DNA of 39,341 nucleotides. It comes from Cloacimonetes bacterium SCGC AAA252-N17. GTDB lineage: Bacteria > Cloacimonadota > Cloacimonadia > JGIOTU-2. A program made the position numbers and the translations under genes. Position 1 is the first letter of the stretch, and every line of letters starts with the position of its first letter. Positions 16,219-25,901 of the stretch are shown here, one piece after another. Location: NCBI GenBank assembly GCA_000404785.1, contig ASNI01000022.1, positions 1 through 39,341 of the forward strand, given 5' to 3'. A model generated the notes under the pieces. The model was not told where the DNA came from and ran no database searches. It was given only the letters and a program-made list of their open reading frames with translations.

Positions 16219-19101
16219 ATGAAAAAACTTATTGGATTAACGATCGTTAGTTTATTTATTTTATCTTCATTTGCTATAGCAAATGAAGATAATGATGCAG
16301 CTCGCAATGAGAAATTTATCATTGCACCTTGTTCCTCAGAAAATAATATAAATCGCGGAGTAGAGGTTTTATATTCTGAGGAATTTGAATCGGGACTTAA
16401 TGGTTGGACTCATGTTGATGGTTCTATTCCAACCCAAAACTGGCATCTTAGTGATTTCTGGACCCCAGAAGGTACTGGATTGTCATGGTGGTCTGGAGAT
16501 GAAGAACTTGAAGGTTATATTGATATGATGTATCTTGTATTAGATACACCAGAAATTGATCTTTCTACTGCTTCAGATTTAAATCTTACATTTGATTTGA
16601 ATTATTGTGTTGAGGAACCTGCAGGACTCGCGGGTTGGGATGGCTGTAATGTACGTATTTCAACAGATAGTGGGGTAAACTGGCAGGTTATTGAAGGATC
16701 TCCTGCATACAATACCACGTCAATGTCTTGCTTTGAACTCCGTGGAGAAGGACCTAACGTACATGGATGGGGTGGTAGCTCAGAAGGTTGGATAGCGGCT
16801 AGTTTTGATTTATCTGCATATGCAGATGATACTGTTATGATACGTTTTGCCTTTGCTTCTGATGCAGCGTTTTGTACTTGGGATTATGGCGGCCATGATC
16901 TGTTTGGAATGATAGTAGATAACATTGTACTTGGTGATTTTTCAAATCCCGGAGTTGAAGATGATATGGTTGCAAGTAGTTTAGTCCCTGTAGGAGGAGA
17001 TATATGGCACATCGATGTAGTCGATGATGCTCCATCACCCACACATGCTTTTATTTGCCAAAACGCAGCAGGATCTTACGATATCAATCTCTCTGACTAT
17101 ATTGAATCTCCTACAATACATCTTCCAGAAGAAGCTGTTGCAGAAATTTGGGCTGACTTTATGATTAAGGGTAATTTTATTGACCCCGACGCAACTGGTG
17201 ATCACTGGATGTGGCTCGTCTCGCCAGATGATGGAATACACTATTATAATATGACCAATCCATATGGTACTGGAACTAGTTATATAATGGGCACGCCAGC
17301 TGATACCTGGAATTCTGCGATTGGAAGTTATTCTAGTTTTAATGGTGGTCATATTGATAATTTTGCAGGTCTAGATGTTAAATTCCGCATTTATTTTGAA
17401 ACTGACGATGATACTCCTGACGGTATTGGCATTATGATTGATAATTTTGAAGTTTATGTTAATTATTATGTCGGACCGGTTCCCAATAACCTTCTGGCTG
17501 AAAATGTTGATAGCTCAGTAGAATTAGAATGGGGTAAACCTGATAGTACCTTGATAGATTATATTGTGTATAATGATGGTTGGTTTGATAACTTTGCACA
17601 AGTTGATTATCCAATGGCTACCAAAATTGAGAATCCTTTTGATTATGAGTTGCCTATAACTGAAGCAAGTTTTGTAATGGCCAGATGGAATGACCCAACG
17701 GAATGGGATACTCAAGGTATTATTTTTGAACCAGCTGGTAGTCCTATTGTGGGTACCGTAGATCTAGCTATTCTGGATGATAACGGAGGTGTACCAGGAG
17801 TCATACTGTATGAAACTACTGGGCTTGAACCTACAGTTAGGAATTACGAGATTGTGGATGTATCTGATGAAGATATCATTATTCCTGTTGGTGGTAGCAT
17901 TTGGATTCAATTATCCAATTACAGTAATGATGGCGGGTTACAGGGCTTTTGGTGCTCATATACTCACCCAAGTTGGGGTGATCCTCACCACTCCTATGTA
18001 TTTGATGGAAGTACTTGGAATCCAGTAACTGACTATTCCGCCCTAAGAGTAAATTATCTGACAGGATCATCAGAATATGTCTGCTGGGCACCAGATGTTG
18101 CTGCTACTGTTATTGTCCGTGATCCTCATGCTGACTTATTAGAAGGCTATAATGTTTACCACTCTTTAACTAATGGTGGCGATTATACGTTTATTGGAAC
18201 GGTTAGCGATCCCAACATAACCACTTTCACAGATGAAGAGTCTGTAGTCGGTGATATCAATTATTATGTAGTAACTGCATTATATGACGGATTGGATTCC
18301 GATTATTCAAATCAAGCTCTTGCCTATGTGGTGACTGCAACAGAGACATGTTATAAATATGATGATGGTTCCGCTGAAAGTGAGTATAATGCTGGTGCTG
18401 GTAAAAATCTTGCTGTGAGAATAACTCCAAACATTGATCCCGGAATTGGTTATGTAAAATTAATCAAAGTAGAATTCTTTCTCACTTCTGTTACACAAAA
18501 TATCATTGTGAATGTCTGGGATGATGATGGTCCTGATGGCGAACCCGGCACACAGTTACTTGATCCTTTTCTTATTGTCCCGGTTGGTCAGCTTATTGAA
18601 AACAGTTGGAATATTATCACCTTACTAGATATTTATAATATTCAAATTTCGGATGGAGATTTTTATGTTGGTTGGTTTGAACCCTCAGGTGCCAGTTCAA
18701 TCGGAGTGGATCAAGGTCCTTCATTTAATAGAAGTTATCAATATACCGGAACAGAATGGCAAGACTATAATGATGGAGTTCCACAAAATATAATGATGCG
18801 AGCTGTTGTTGATAGATTTGTATCAACCGGTCCTGATGTGAGCAGCCAAGTAAGTTACCTCAAGCAGTCTGTTCCTAATCCTGTAACAAATAATGCAACC
18901 ATTAGTTACAACATTAAAGGTTCACCTATGAACAACGCCCAAATCAAGATATACAACGTTCTTGGTCAGCTTGTTAATACAATTCAGGGTGAAAATGGTG
19001 AGGCAACCTGGAATCCAGGTACCGCACCTAATGGTATCTACTTCTACAAAGTATCATCCGATGACTTCACTTCAGTGAAGAAGATGATCCTTATGAGATA
19101 A
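16219..19101 (+). CDS. Large secreted multidomain protein with type IX sorting domain
   Basis: 960 aa, start fixed by GGAGGAG before ATG. A signal peptide spans about residues 1-21. The first part (about 50-240), starting EEFESGLNGW and including DLSAYADDTVMIRF, resembles MAM-like or choice-of-anchor-type beta-sandwich domains of secreted hydrolases. Fibronectin III-like segments follow (NNLLAENVDSSVELEW; LLEGYNVYHSLTNGG). No catalytic motif is recognised. The last ~80 residues (VPNPVTNNATISYNI ... QIKIYNVLGQLVN ... NGIYFYKV) are a typical type A C-terminal sorting domain. Probably surface-attached or released by the type IX system, possibly processed by the PorU-like peptidase encoded upstream. 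Asp-rich loops suggest calcium binding. Confidence 0.85.
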   Translation: MKKLIGLTIVSLFILSSFAIANEDNDAARNEKFIIAPCSSENNINRGVEVLYSEEFESGLNGWTHVDGSIPTQNWHLSDFWTPEGTGLSWWSGDEELEGYIDMMYLVLDTPEIDLSTASDLNLTFDLNYCVEEPAGLAGWDGCNVRISTDSGVNWQVIEGSPAYNTTSMSCFELRGEGPNVHGWGGSSEGWIAASFDLSAYADDTVMIRFAFASDAAFCTWDYGGHDLFGMIVDNIVLGDFSNPGVEDDMVASSLVPVGGDIWHIDVVDDAPSPTHAFICQNAAGSYDINLSDYIESPTIHLPEEAVAEIWADFMIKGNFIDPDATGDHWMWLVSPDDGIHYYNMTNPYGTGTSYIMGTPADTWNSAIGSYSSFNGGHIDNFAGLDVKFRIYFETDDDTPDGIGIMIDNFEVYVNYYVGPVPNNLLAENVDSSVELEWGKPDSTLIDYIVYNDGWFDNFAQVDYPMATKIENPFDYELPITEASFVMARWNDPTEWDTQGIIFEPAGSPIVGTVDLAILDDNGGVPGVILYETTGLEPTVRNYEIVDVSDEDIIIPVGGSIWIQLSNYSNDGGLQGFWCSYTHPSWGDPHHSYVFDGSTWNPVTDYSALRVNYLTGSSEYVCWAPDVAATVIVRDPHADLLEGYNVYHSLTNGGDYTFIGTVSDPNITTFTDEESVVGDINYYVVTALYDGLDSDYSNQALAYVVTATETCYKYDDGSAESEYNAGAGKNLAVRITPNIDPGIGYVKLIKVEFFLTSVTQNIIVNVWDDDGPDGEPGTQLLDPFLIVPVGQLIENSWNIITLLDIYNIQISDGDFYVGWFEPSGASSIGVDQGPSFNRSYQYTGTEWQDYNDGVPQNIMMRAVVDRFVSTGPDVSSQVSYLKQSVPNPVTNNATISYNIKGSPMNNAQIKIYNVLGQLVNTIQGENGEATWNPGTAPNGIYFYKVSSDDFTSVKKMILMR

Positions 19102-19115
19102 TAGATTACAAATAT

Positions 19116-19153
19116 AGCCCTATCCTGATTCTTCGGGGTGGGGCTTTTTTTTT
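19116..19153 (+). terminator. Rho-independent terminator
   Basis: AGCCC (19116-19120) pairs with GGGCT (19141-19145), with further pairing in the arm around a TTCG-containing loop, followed by a run of nine T residues. It lies 15 bases after the stop of the 960-aa protein gene and ends that transcript. Confidence 0.85.
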
Positions 19154-19163
19154 AATTAGTACT

Positions 19164-21032
19164 ATGAAAAAAATACACAATACAAATTCTTCAAGAATTC
19201 AACCTCTTATTTACCTGATAGCGCTTTTGATCTTAATAAATCCTTTATTCTTCACCACACAAAAACTTCTTTTCTTTCCTGTAAAGATCATTATTCAACA
19301 AATTCTTATTTTAGCAATACTTCTATTTTATATATTCTCTAAAGATCATGATAAAATTAAACTATCTTTTCCAATAATAATCATTGCTATTTATGTGGTA
19401 TATTTATTGCTGAGAACCTTGCTCCAACCAGTTCCTGTTTTCGGATTTCAGCAGTTGTACTATCTCTTTCCTTATGTATTGCTTTTCATCATAATATCTC
19501 AATTACAAATTAATAACAAAGAAAAACTTTTCATCAGCAATACTTTCCTTTTCAGCTTCATTATTTCAATAGTGTTTGGTGTATATTTGCAGACTAAGTT
19601 TTCCAGTTCTTCAAATTTTTCTCGTTTGCAATTGACCTGGGCAAATGCAAATTATCTGGCAAGTTATCTACTTGTTACAATTGGATTTATCGTGTTTTCA
19701 TGGAAGAGATCGAGAGAGAAATGGATTCGTTATGTTGCACTCGCCAGCTTAGTCGTTGCTCTTATATTTATGCTGTGGACACAATCCAGAGGTGGTTTGC
19801 TCAGTTTGTTTCTTTTACTTCTCGGCATCAATTTCGTGTTTTCAATTAAAAAGCATAAAACCTTGCACATAGCCATTTCCTCAGTACTTTTAATAATTCT
19901 TATAATTAGTTCCATTTTTATATTTAAAACAATCAGACCTCAAACTGTAACATTCCGAACCAGGATCTATAAAGCAACTGCTGAATATATAAGGAATAAC
20001 TGTTTAATTGGAAGCGGATTGGGAACCTTTGTGCGAGAATTTCCACAATATCGGCTTAGTGATTATAAACTGCTCGGTCAGGAGGATATAATATCTCATG
20101 CCCACAATGAATTTATTGAGGTCTGGACAGAAACAGGTATTTTGGGGCTTGGGCTACTTATCGTTTTTCTAATAGCACTTTTTAAACAATATAAACGAAA
20201 CCAAAATTCAAATAATAAATTTTTCATTAATGCGATTGCATTTTCGCTGATACTTCTATTTATTCATAATCTATTCTCCATCACGATGCGGATTCCGCCC
20301 ATCCTTATCTATTTCTTTATCCTTGCAGGTTTTTTATCAGCCAATTATTCGAATGATTCGGAAAAGAAATCAAAATCTGTAAGCAAATATATATTAATAT
20401 TATTCATACTCGTTTTACTAGTCTGCATATTCCAGCAGTATCGGAATGTAAAAGGTTTAGAGTATTTCTCAAAGTCTGAAAAATATTTTTCATCAAAAGA
20501 CAGCAATTTACTTACAGTCGCAATTCTTGAAGCTGAAAAGGCATACAAATACATTCCCAACAATCCAGATCTGCTATACCATCAGGGATTGCTCTATACC
20601 CTTCATGATGAGCATGCAAAAGCACTTCAAACCTACAATAGACTGGAGCAGAATTCTCCCTACTATCCACAACTCCATTTCTGGAAAGGATATTTACTTT
20701 CCCTGAAGGGTGATTGGAATAGTGCTTTGGATGAATTCAAAACAGAGATAAAATATAACCAATATCCCAAAGTATATTTCAATATAGCAATTGCGTATCA
20801 TTATCTGAATGAAGAGAATAATTCAATGATCTATTTCATGTATTTTGTTGAAAAGTTCAAAGATAAAACAGAACGACATCTTATAAAAGATAAAGAAAGA
20901 ATTCTGAAAGAAGAAGGTAGGAATCTGAAGTTCGCTTTGGATAATCTGGCTAATTTTCATAAAAAAAATCTTGCTTTGATGAAAAGAATCAATTATTTAA
21001 ATCAATATTTTTTCTCTGAAAGTAACAAATAA
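19164..21032 (+). CDS. O-antigen ligase/polymerase-like (Wzy_C) membrane protein with TPR-like tail
   Basis: 622 aa. About ten to twelve hydrophobic segments fill residues 10-425. The Wzy_C/WaaL family loop is visible: GSGLGTFVREFPQYR, then ISHAHNEFIEVWTETGILGLG, where the conserved His of the ligase family sits. Residues about 430-560 form TPR-like helical pairs (YIPNNPDLLYHQGLLYTLHDEHAKAL; GDWNSALDEFKTEIKYN). Family members polymerise or ligate surface glycans at the periplasmic face, or glycosylate proteins. TPR-tailed versions are frequent in many phyla. It has its own transcript start region after the terminator. Substrate unknown. Confidence 0.85.
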   Translation: MKKIHNTNSSRIQPLIYLIALLILINPLFFTTQKLLFFPVKIIIQQILILAILLFYIFSKDHDKIKLSFPIIIIAIYVVYLLLRTLLQPVPVFGFQQLYYLFPYVLLFIIISQLQINNKEKLFISNTFLFSFIISIVFGVYLQTKFSSSSNFSRLQLTWANANYLASYLLVTIGFIVFSWKRSREKWIRYVALASLVVALIFMLWTQSRGGLLSLFLLLLGINFVFSIKKHKTLHIAISSVLLIILIISSIFIFKTIRPQTVTFRTRIYKATAEYIRNNCLIGSGLGTFVREFPQYRLSDYKLLGQEDIISHAHNEFIEVWTETGILGLGLLIVFLIALFKQYKRNQNSNNKFFINAIAFSLILLFIHNLFSITMRIPPILIYFFILAGFLSANYSNDSEKKSKSVSKYILILFILVLLVCIFQQYRNVKGLEYFSKSEKYFSSKDSNLLTVAILEAEKAYKYIPNNPDLLYHQGLLYTLHDEHAKALQTYNRLEQNSPYYPQLHFWKGYLLSLKGDWNSALDEFKTEIKYNQYPKVYFNIAIAYHYLNEENNSMIYFMYFVEKFKDKTERHLIKDKERILKEEGRNLKFALDNLANFHKKNLALMKRINYLNQYFFSESNK

Positions 21033-21055
21033 TCAAAAACACTTTGATTTTCTTT
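21031..21055 (+). terminator. Weak terminator-like hairpin
   Basis: AATCAAA (21031-21037) pairs with TTTGATT (21043-21049) around a 5-base loop, followed by TCTTT. It overlaps the end of the ligase-like gene and could partly end its transcript before the mutase operon. The stem is AT-only apart from one C-G pair. Confidence 0.4.
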
Positions 21056-21109
21056 ACTGTCATTTAAGCGTCTTTTTTAAATAGCTTTTTAAGGAACTTA
21101 GAGGTAGAC

Positions 21110-22750
21110 ATGAAAAAGCAATATGAAGATCTCGTAAAGAAGCTGATAGATAAATACCCTGAGCGGCAAAAAGAATTTATTACCGGTTCATCAGAGGAAG
21201 TTGAACGCTTATATACACCTGAAGATACTAATGACATTGATTATGATAAAGATATTGGATATCCTGGACTCTATCCTTATACACGCGGAGTTCAACCCAC
21301 AATGTACAGGGGGCGTCTGTGGACAATGCGTCAGTATGCAGGATTCGGCACTGCCGAAGAATCAAACCGGCGTTATAAATATCTCTTATCTCAAGGGCAG
21401 ACCGGTTTATCTATTGCCTTTGACCTCTGTACTCAAATAGGATATGATTCTGATGATACAATGAGTGCAGGAGAAGTGGGGAAGGTCGGAGTTGCTATTG
21501 ATTCACTCGCAGATATGGAAATTCTTTTTGACGGCATTCCTCTTGATAAAGTATCAACATCAATGACCATCAATGCGCCTGCTGCGATCATTCTCGCTAT
21601 GTACATTGCAGTTGCAGAAAAGCAGGGTGTTACACCGGATAAACTTACAGGCACGATCCAGAATGATATCCTCAAAGAATATATTGCACGAGGTACTTAC
21701 ATATTTCCTCCCAAACCTTCGATGAGACTCATCACTAATATATTTGAGTATTGTTCAAAGAATGTGCCTTACTGGAATACCATCTCTGTTTCCGGCTATC
21801 ATATTAGAGAAGCCGGCTCAACTGCTGCAGAAGAGATTGCATTCACCCTTGCTGATGGCATTGCATACGTACAGGCAGCTATAGATACAGGGTTGGAAGT
21901 TGACAATTTTGCACCCCGTATTTCCTTCTTTTTCAATGCCCATAATGACCTTTTTGAAGAGGTTGCTAAATTCCGTGCTGCACGACGATTATGGGCACGA
22001 ATAATGAAAGATCGATTCGAAGCGAAGAGTTCGAAATCTCAAATGCTGCGTTTTCACACACAAACTGCTGGATCAACTCTTACTGCTCAACAACCGGACA
22101 ATAATATATCCAGAGTAACAATTCAAGCTCTTGCCGCTGTTCTTGGCGGCACTCAATCCCTACATACAAATTCACGTGATGAAGCCCTTGCACTTCCTAC
22201 AGAGGATTCTGTGAGAATAGCACTGCGTACGCAGCAAATACTTGGATATGAAAGCGGTGTCACAAATACAGCTGACCCTCTTGCCGGCTCTTATTTTGTT
22301 GAAAAAATGACTGGAGATATTGAAAAGCAGGCAGAGGAATACATTCAGCGAATTGATGATCTTGGTGGTATGGTAGAGGCAATTGAAAAAGGATATGTAC
22401 AAAAACAAATCCAGGATAGTGCTTATAAATATCAAAAACAGATTGAGAGAAATGAGCGTATTATTGTCGGACTAAATAAGTTCATAACAAAAGGGGAAAA
22501 ACCGAAAAATCTACTGAAAGTTGACGAAAAAGTTGAGCTGCTTCAGGTAGAAAAATTACATAAAGTAAAAGCTGATCGAGATATGAAAAAAGTGCATGAA
22601 AATCTTGAAAAAATTCGCGAGATATCACGTACAGAAGAGAACCTTTTGCCTGTATTTCTTGAAGCAGTAAAAACCTATGCAACACTCGGTGAAATTTGTA
22701 ATGTGTTACGTGAAGAATTCGGTGAATATAACGAACAATTAGTGCTGTAA
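21110..22750 (+). CDS. mcmA: Methylmalonyl-CoA mutase, catalytic (large) subunit
   Basis: 546 aa, the TIM-barrel half of a B12-dependent mutase that interconverts succinyl-CoA and methylmalonyl-CoA. Motifs: TMRQYAGFGTAEESN (Tyr76), PSMRLI (Arg206), SGYHIREAG (His231), AGSTLTAQQPDNN and GGTQSLHTNS. Tyr76 and Arg206 align with Tyr89 and Arg207 of the Propionibacterium enzyme, residues that favour methylmalonyl-CoA over isobutyryl-CoA. The B12-binding domain is absent and encoded separately at 22869, as in archaeal-type enzymes. Start has GAGG just upstream. It begins a likely operon with the small subunit, lyase and LeuC-like genes. Confidence 0.95.
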   Translation: MKKQYEDLVKKLIDKYPERQKEFITGSSEEVERLYTPEDTNDIDYDKDIGYPGLYPYTRGVQPTMYRGRLWTMRQYAGFGTAEESNRRYKYLLSQGQTGLSIAFDLCTQIGYDSDDTMSAGEVGKVGVAIDSLADMEILFDGIPLDKVSTSMTINAPAAIILAMYIAVAEKQGVTPDKLTGTIQNDILKEYIARGTYIFPPKPSMRLITNIFEYCSKNVPYWNTISVSGYHIREAGSTAAEEIAFTLADGIAYVQAAIDTGLEVDNFAPRISFFFNAHNDLFEEVAKFRAARRLWARIMKDRFEAKSSKSQMLRFHTQTAGSTLTAQQPDNNISRVTIQALAAVLGGTQSLHTNSRDEALALPTEDSVRIALRTQQILGYESGVTNTADPLAGSYFVEKMTGDIEKQAEEYIQRIDDLGGMVEAIEKGYVQKQIQDSAYKYQKQIERNERIIVGLNKFITKGEKPKNLLKVDEKVELLQVEKLHKVKADRDMKKVHENLEKIREISRTEENLLPVFLEAVKTYATLGEICNVLREEFGEYNEQLVL

Positions 22751-22819
22751 AGGTGGTGAGTGGTAACTGGTAGAGTAGTAATTATGATTTGACTAAAAAT
22801 CATAAAGTTTTTTAATACT

Positions 22820-22850
22820 TTTGTGAAATTTTGTGTGTTTTTGTGGCTAA
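22820..22850. repeat. GTGGCTAA-type intergenic repeat
   Basis: TTTGTGAAATTTTGTG followed by TTTTTGTGGCTAA matches the arms of the inverted repeat at 8861-8990. It lies in the 118-base gap between the two mutase subunit genes. Only one arm is present here. Confidence 0.5.
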
Positions 22851-22868
22851 ATAATCCTTAGGAGAAAG

Positions 22869-23267
22869 ATGGAAAAGAAGATCAGAATATTAATTGCAAA
22901 ACCCGGTCTTGACGGGCATGACAGAGGAGCAAAATTCGTTGCCCGTGCTCTTCGAGATGCTGGTTATGAAATTATCTATACAGGCATTCGCCAAACACCT
23001 GAACAAATCGTTGCATCTGCCATACAAGAAGACGTGGATTTTCTCGGAATGAGCATTCTCTCAGGAGCTCATAATGTGCTTTTCAAAAAGGTAATGGATA
23101 TCCTCAAAAAGGAAGATGCAGAAGATATAACTGTTTTTGCCGGAGGCGTCATACCTGATGATGATATTCCTTACCTTAAATCCCTCGGTATCAAAGAGAT
23201 TTTCACGCCCGGTACTTCTTCAGAAAAGATCATTGAATTCATCGAGAACAACGCATCAAAAGAGTAA
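22869..23267 (+). CDS. mcmB: Methylmalonyl-CoA mutase, B12-binding (small) subunit
   Basis: 132 aa, the stand-alone cobalamin-binding domain. DGHDRG (DxHxxG) near residue 16 supplies the His that replaces dimethylbenzimidazole on cobalt. SILSGAHN and FAGGVIPDDD are the later conserved loops. Length equals the domain alone. Strong RBS (AGGAGAAAG) before ATG 22869. Partner of the 546-aa subunit. Confidence 0.95.
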   Translation: MEKKIRILIAKPGLDGHDRGAKFVARALRDAGYEIIYTGIRQTPEQIVASAIQEDVDFLGMSILSGAHNVLFKKVMDILKKEDAEDITVFAGGVIPDDDIPYLKSLGIKEIFTPGTSSEKIIEFIENNASKE

Positions 23268-23284
23268 TTTATAAAGGAGAATTC

Positions 23285-24664
23285 ATGGCACACTACCCTA
23301 TCGAACCGTTCAAGATAAAGATGGTTGAACCTATCAAAATGCTGAGTAGAGAGCAAAGAATACAAAAGATCAAGCAGGCAAAATACAATCTTTTCAATAT
23401 CATAGCTGAAGATATCTTCATCGACCTTCTGACAGACAGCGGAACCTCTGCGATGAGCGATTCACAGTGGGCTGGTATCATGCGCGGCGATGAATCCTAT
23501 GCAGGAAGCCGAAGCTATTTGCACTTTGAGCGATCAATAAAAAATATCTTTGGTTATAAAAATGTTATACCAACACATCAGGGACGCGCTGCAGAAGCGC
23601 TCCTTTTTTCAACGATCCTCAAGCCCGGCGATTATGTGCCTAGCAATATCCATTTTGATACAACGGAAGGCAATATCCGTAACAATGGCGGAATCCCTGT
23701 AAATTGCGTTATAGATGAAGGATTGGATCCTGCAAGCACTTTTCCGTTCAAAGGTAATGTTGATATTGACAAACTTCAAAAACTGGTTGATGAAGTTGGA
23801 TTGGATAACATTCCTATTGCAATGATCACTATCACAAATAACAGCGGTGGTGGGCAGCCGGTTTCACTCGAGAATATCAAGCAGGTGTATAAATTCTGGA
23901 AAAATCATAATGTGCCACTCTTTATTGATGCATGCCGTTATGCTGAAAATGCCTATTTCATCAAACTGAGAGAAAAAGGTTATGAAAATACTTCTGTGAA
24001 AGATATCGCAAAAGAGATCTTCGCTCATGCCGATGGTGCGACAATGTCTGCAAAAAAAGATGCGCTAGTCAATATCGGTGGATTCATCACAATGAGGGAT
24101 AGCGAACTTGCTAAGCGAATGATAAGCCGACTGATCATAACAGAAGGTTTCAGAACCTATGGCGGAATGTCAGGGCGTGATCTTGAAGCTGTGGCGATCG
24201 GGCTTCAAGAGGGCTTGAACGAGGATTATCTGAAATATCGAATTGAACAAACTGCATATCTTGGTGAAAGTCTCCTTGAACAAGGAATTCCAATTGTACA
24301 ACCTCCCGGCGGTCATGCGATCTATCTCGATGCGCGTTCGATCCTTCCGAATATATCTCAAGAATTTTTTCCAGGACAAGCTCTTTCTATATCGTTGTAT
24401 ATCGAAGGTGGCATTCGCAGTGCAGAGATCGGCGGTCTTATGTTTGCATATATTGACGAAAAAACCGGTAAAACTATCTACCCCGAGCTCGAACTCGTAC
24501 GGCTCGCAATTCCTCGTCGTGTGTATACAAGATCACACCTCGATTTTGTTGTTCAAACAGTGAAAAAAGTTATGGATAACAGGCATATGCTTAAGGGATT
24601 ACGTATAACTTATCAACCAAAATTGCTCAGACATTTTACTGTCGAGTTAGAAGAAATTTCTTAG
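23285..24664 (+). CDS. tnaA: Tryptophanase-type beta-eliminating lyase
   Basis: 459 aa PLP enzyme of the tryptophanase/tyrosine phenol-lyase family, which cleaves an amino acid to pyruvate, ammonia and a leaving group. PLP-site sequence MSAKKDALVNIGG places the Schiff-base lysine at 258. Tyr72 (DESYAGS) and Arg218 (DACRYAENAYF) are conserved. Two positions that separate the subfamilies look tryptophanase-like: Asp125 in HFDTT (Asp137 of E. coli TnaA, Thr in tyrosine phenol-lyase), and Ile in RSAEIGG (Arg in tyrosine phenol-lyase). The length is nearer tyrosine phenol-lyase. AAGGAG precedes ATG 23285. No tnaC-like leader is seen; it sits inside an operon 17 bases after the mutase small subunit. 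Confidence 0.88.
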   Translation: MAHYPIEPFKIKMVEPIKMLSREQRIQKIKQAKYNLFNIIAEDIFIDLLTDSGTSAMSDSQWAGIMRGDESYAGSRSYLHFERSIKNIFGYKNVIPTHQGRAAEALLFSTILKPGDYVPSNIHFDTTEGNIRNNGGIPVNCVIDEGLDPASTFPFKGNVDIDKLQKLVDEVGLDNIPIAMITITNNSGGGQPVSLENIKQVYKFWKNHNVPLFIDACRYAENAYFIKLREKGYENTSVKDIAKEIFAHADGATMSAKKDALVNIGGFITMRDSELAKRMISRLIITEGFRTYGGMSGRDLEAVAIGLQEGLNEDYLKYRIEQTAYLGESLLEQGIPIVQPPGGHAIYLDARSILPNISQEFFPGQALSISLYIEGGIRSAEIGGLMFAYIDEKTGKTIYPELELVRLAIPRRVYTRSHLDFVVQTVKKVMDNRHMLKGLRITYQPKLLRHFTVELEEIS

Positions 24665-24671
24665 GATCATT

Positions 24672-25901
24672 ATGGGAAAAACAATTATTGAAAAAATAAT
24701 TCAGCTCCATTCCGACGAAGAGGTATCGGCAGGAAAAATCGTATGGATGAAGCTTGATTTCCGTACTGCACGTGATTTTGGCGGAACAAATGTGGTTAAA
24801 AATATAGAAAAGCATTATCCCGATGCAGAACTACCTGATAAAAAAAATGTCTTTTTCACCTTTGATACTGTTGCTCCTGCAAAGACTATTCCTTATGCAA
24901 ACAATCAGCAGATTTGCCGTGATTTTGCTCATAAAAATGGACTCAAAGTCTATGATGTGGATGCAGGTATTGGCACACACATTCTCATGGAAAAAGGATT
25001 TGCACGACCGGGCAGAACGCTTGTCGGAACTGACAGCCACTTCAACATTCTTGGAGCAGTGAATGCTTTTGGACAGGGAATGGGGGACCAGGACATAGCA
25101 TTTGGATTTCGAACCGGAAAAACATGGTTTGAAGTTCCAGAAACTATAAAAGTCAATCTGAAAGGTACATTTTCATATCCTGCAACAGGTAAGGATCTTG
25201 TGCTCTTCATCCTAAAAAAAATCGGAAGTAAAGGAGCTCTCGGAAAGTGTATCGAGTATTATGGCGAATGCTTACAGTATCTGACCTTTACAGATTATAT
25301 CACTTTGTGCAGCATGATGACGGAAATGGGCGGCATTGTTGCATTCCCAGAGCAAAATGCTCAAGTAACTCAATGGCTGAAAGAGCGAACAGGCGAGGAT
25401 CAGAAATTCATTGTTGCTGATGAAGATGCCCAATATTCAGAAAAAATTGAGATAGATGTATCAGGGCTGCAACCTCAGATTGCCTGTCCACCAAAACCCG
25501 ATAATGTCAAAGATGTATCTGAACTCAAAGGATTAAAAGTCGGCTCAATCTTTGTCGGATCATGTACTAATGGCCGGATTGAAGATATGCGATATCTTGC
25601 TGATATTATGAAAGATAATCATGTTGCAGAAGGCGTAATGCTTAGGGTAGTTCCTGCCACAAGAGAGACTTATGGTCAGATGCTTCACGAGGGCTTGATC
25701 GATATTCTTTTCAACGCTGGAGCAATTGTGTCAAATCCCGGATGCGGTGGCTGTGCATCAGGACAGATCGGCATGACTGGCAAAGGTGAAGTACAAATTT
25801 CAACCTCAAACAGAAATTTCAAAGGCAAGCAGGGTGATGGAGATACCTATCTGGCAAGCCCTGTCACTGCTGCACTTGCTGCATTAAAAGGAGAGCTATA
25901 A
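24672..25901 (+). CDS. Aconitase-superfamily large subunit (LeuC/homoaconitase type)
   Basis: 409 aa, the length of the two-subunit prokaryotic hydro-lyases (3-isopropylmalate dehydratase, homoaconitase, dimethylmalate dehydratase). Cysteine ligands for the 4Fe-4S cluster are in GSCTNGR and CGGC; other signatures are GTDSH (with a following GAVNAFGQGMGDQD) and VVPATRE. It starts seven bases after the lyase. The likely small subunit is at 27870, separated by a repeat and a peptidase gene. Substrate not fixed: no other leucine or lysine biosynthesis genes are here, and the context is catabolic. Confidence 0.9.
   Translation: MGKTIIEKIIQLHSDEEVSAGKIVWMKLDFRTARDFGGTNVVKNIEKHYPDAELPDKKNVFFTFDTVAPAKTIPYANNQQICRDFAHKNGLKVYDVDAGIGTHILMEKGFARPGRTLVGTDSHFNILGAVNAFGQGMGDQDIAFGFRTGKTWFEVPETIKVNLKGTFSYPATGKDLVLFILKKIGSKGALGKCIEYYGECLQYLTFTDYITLCSMMTEMGGIVAFPEQNAQVTQWLKERTGEDQKFIVADEDAQYSEKIEIDVSGLQPQIACPPKPDNVKDVSELKGLKVGSIFVGSCTNGRIEDMRYLADIMKDNHVAEGVMLRVVPATRETYGQMLHEGLIDILFNAGAIVSNPGCGGCASGQIGMTGKGEVQISTSNRNFKGKQGDGDTYLASPVTAALAALKGEL

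Noticed and set aside
23285..24664. Tyrosine phenol-lyase as the name of the lyase
   Set aside because: The Thr and Arg that mark tyrosine phenol-lyase are Asp and Ile here, as in tryptophanase.
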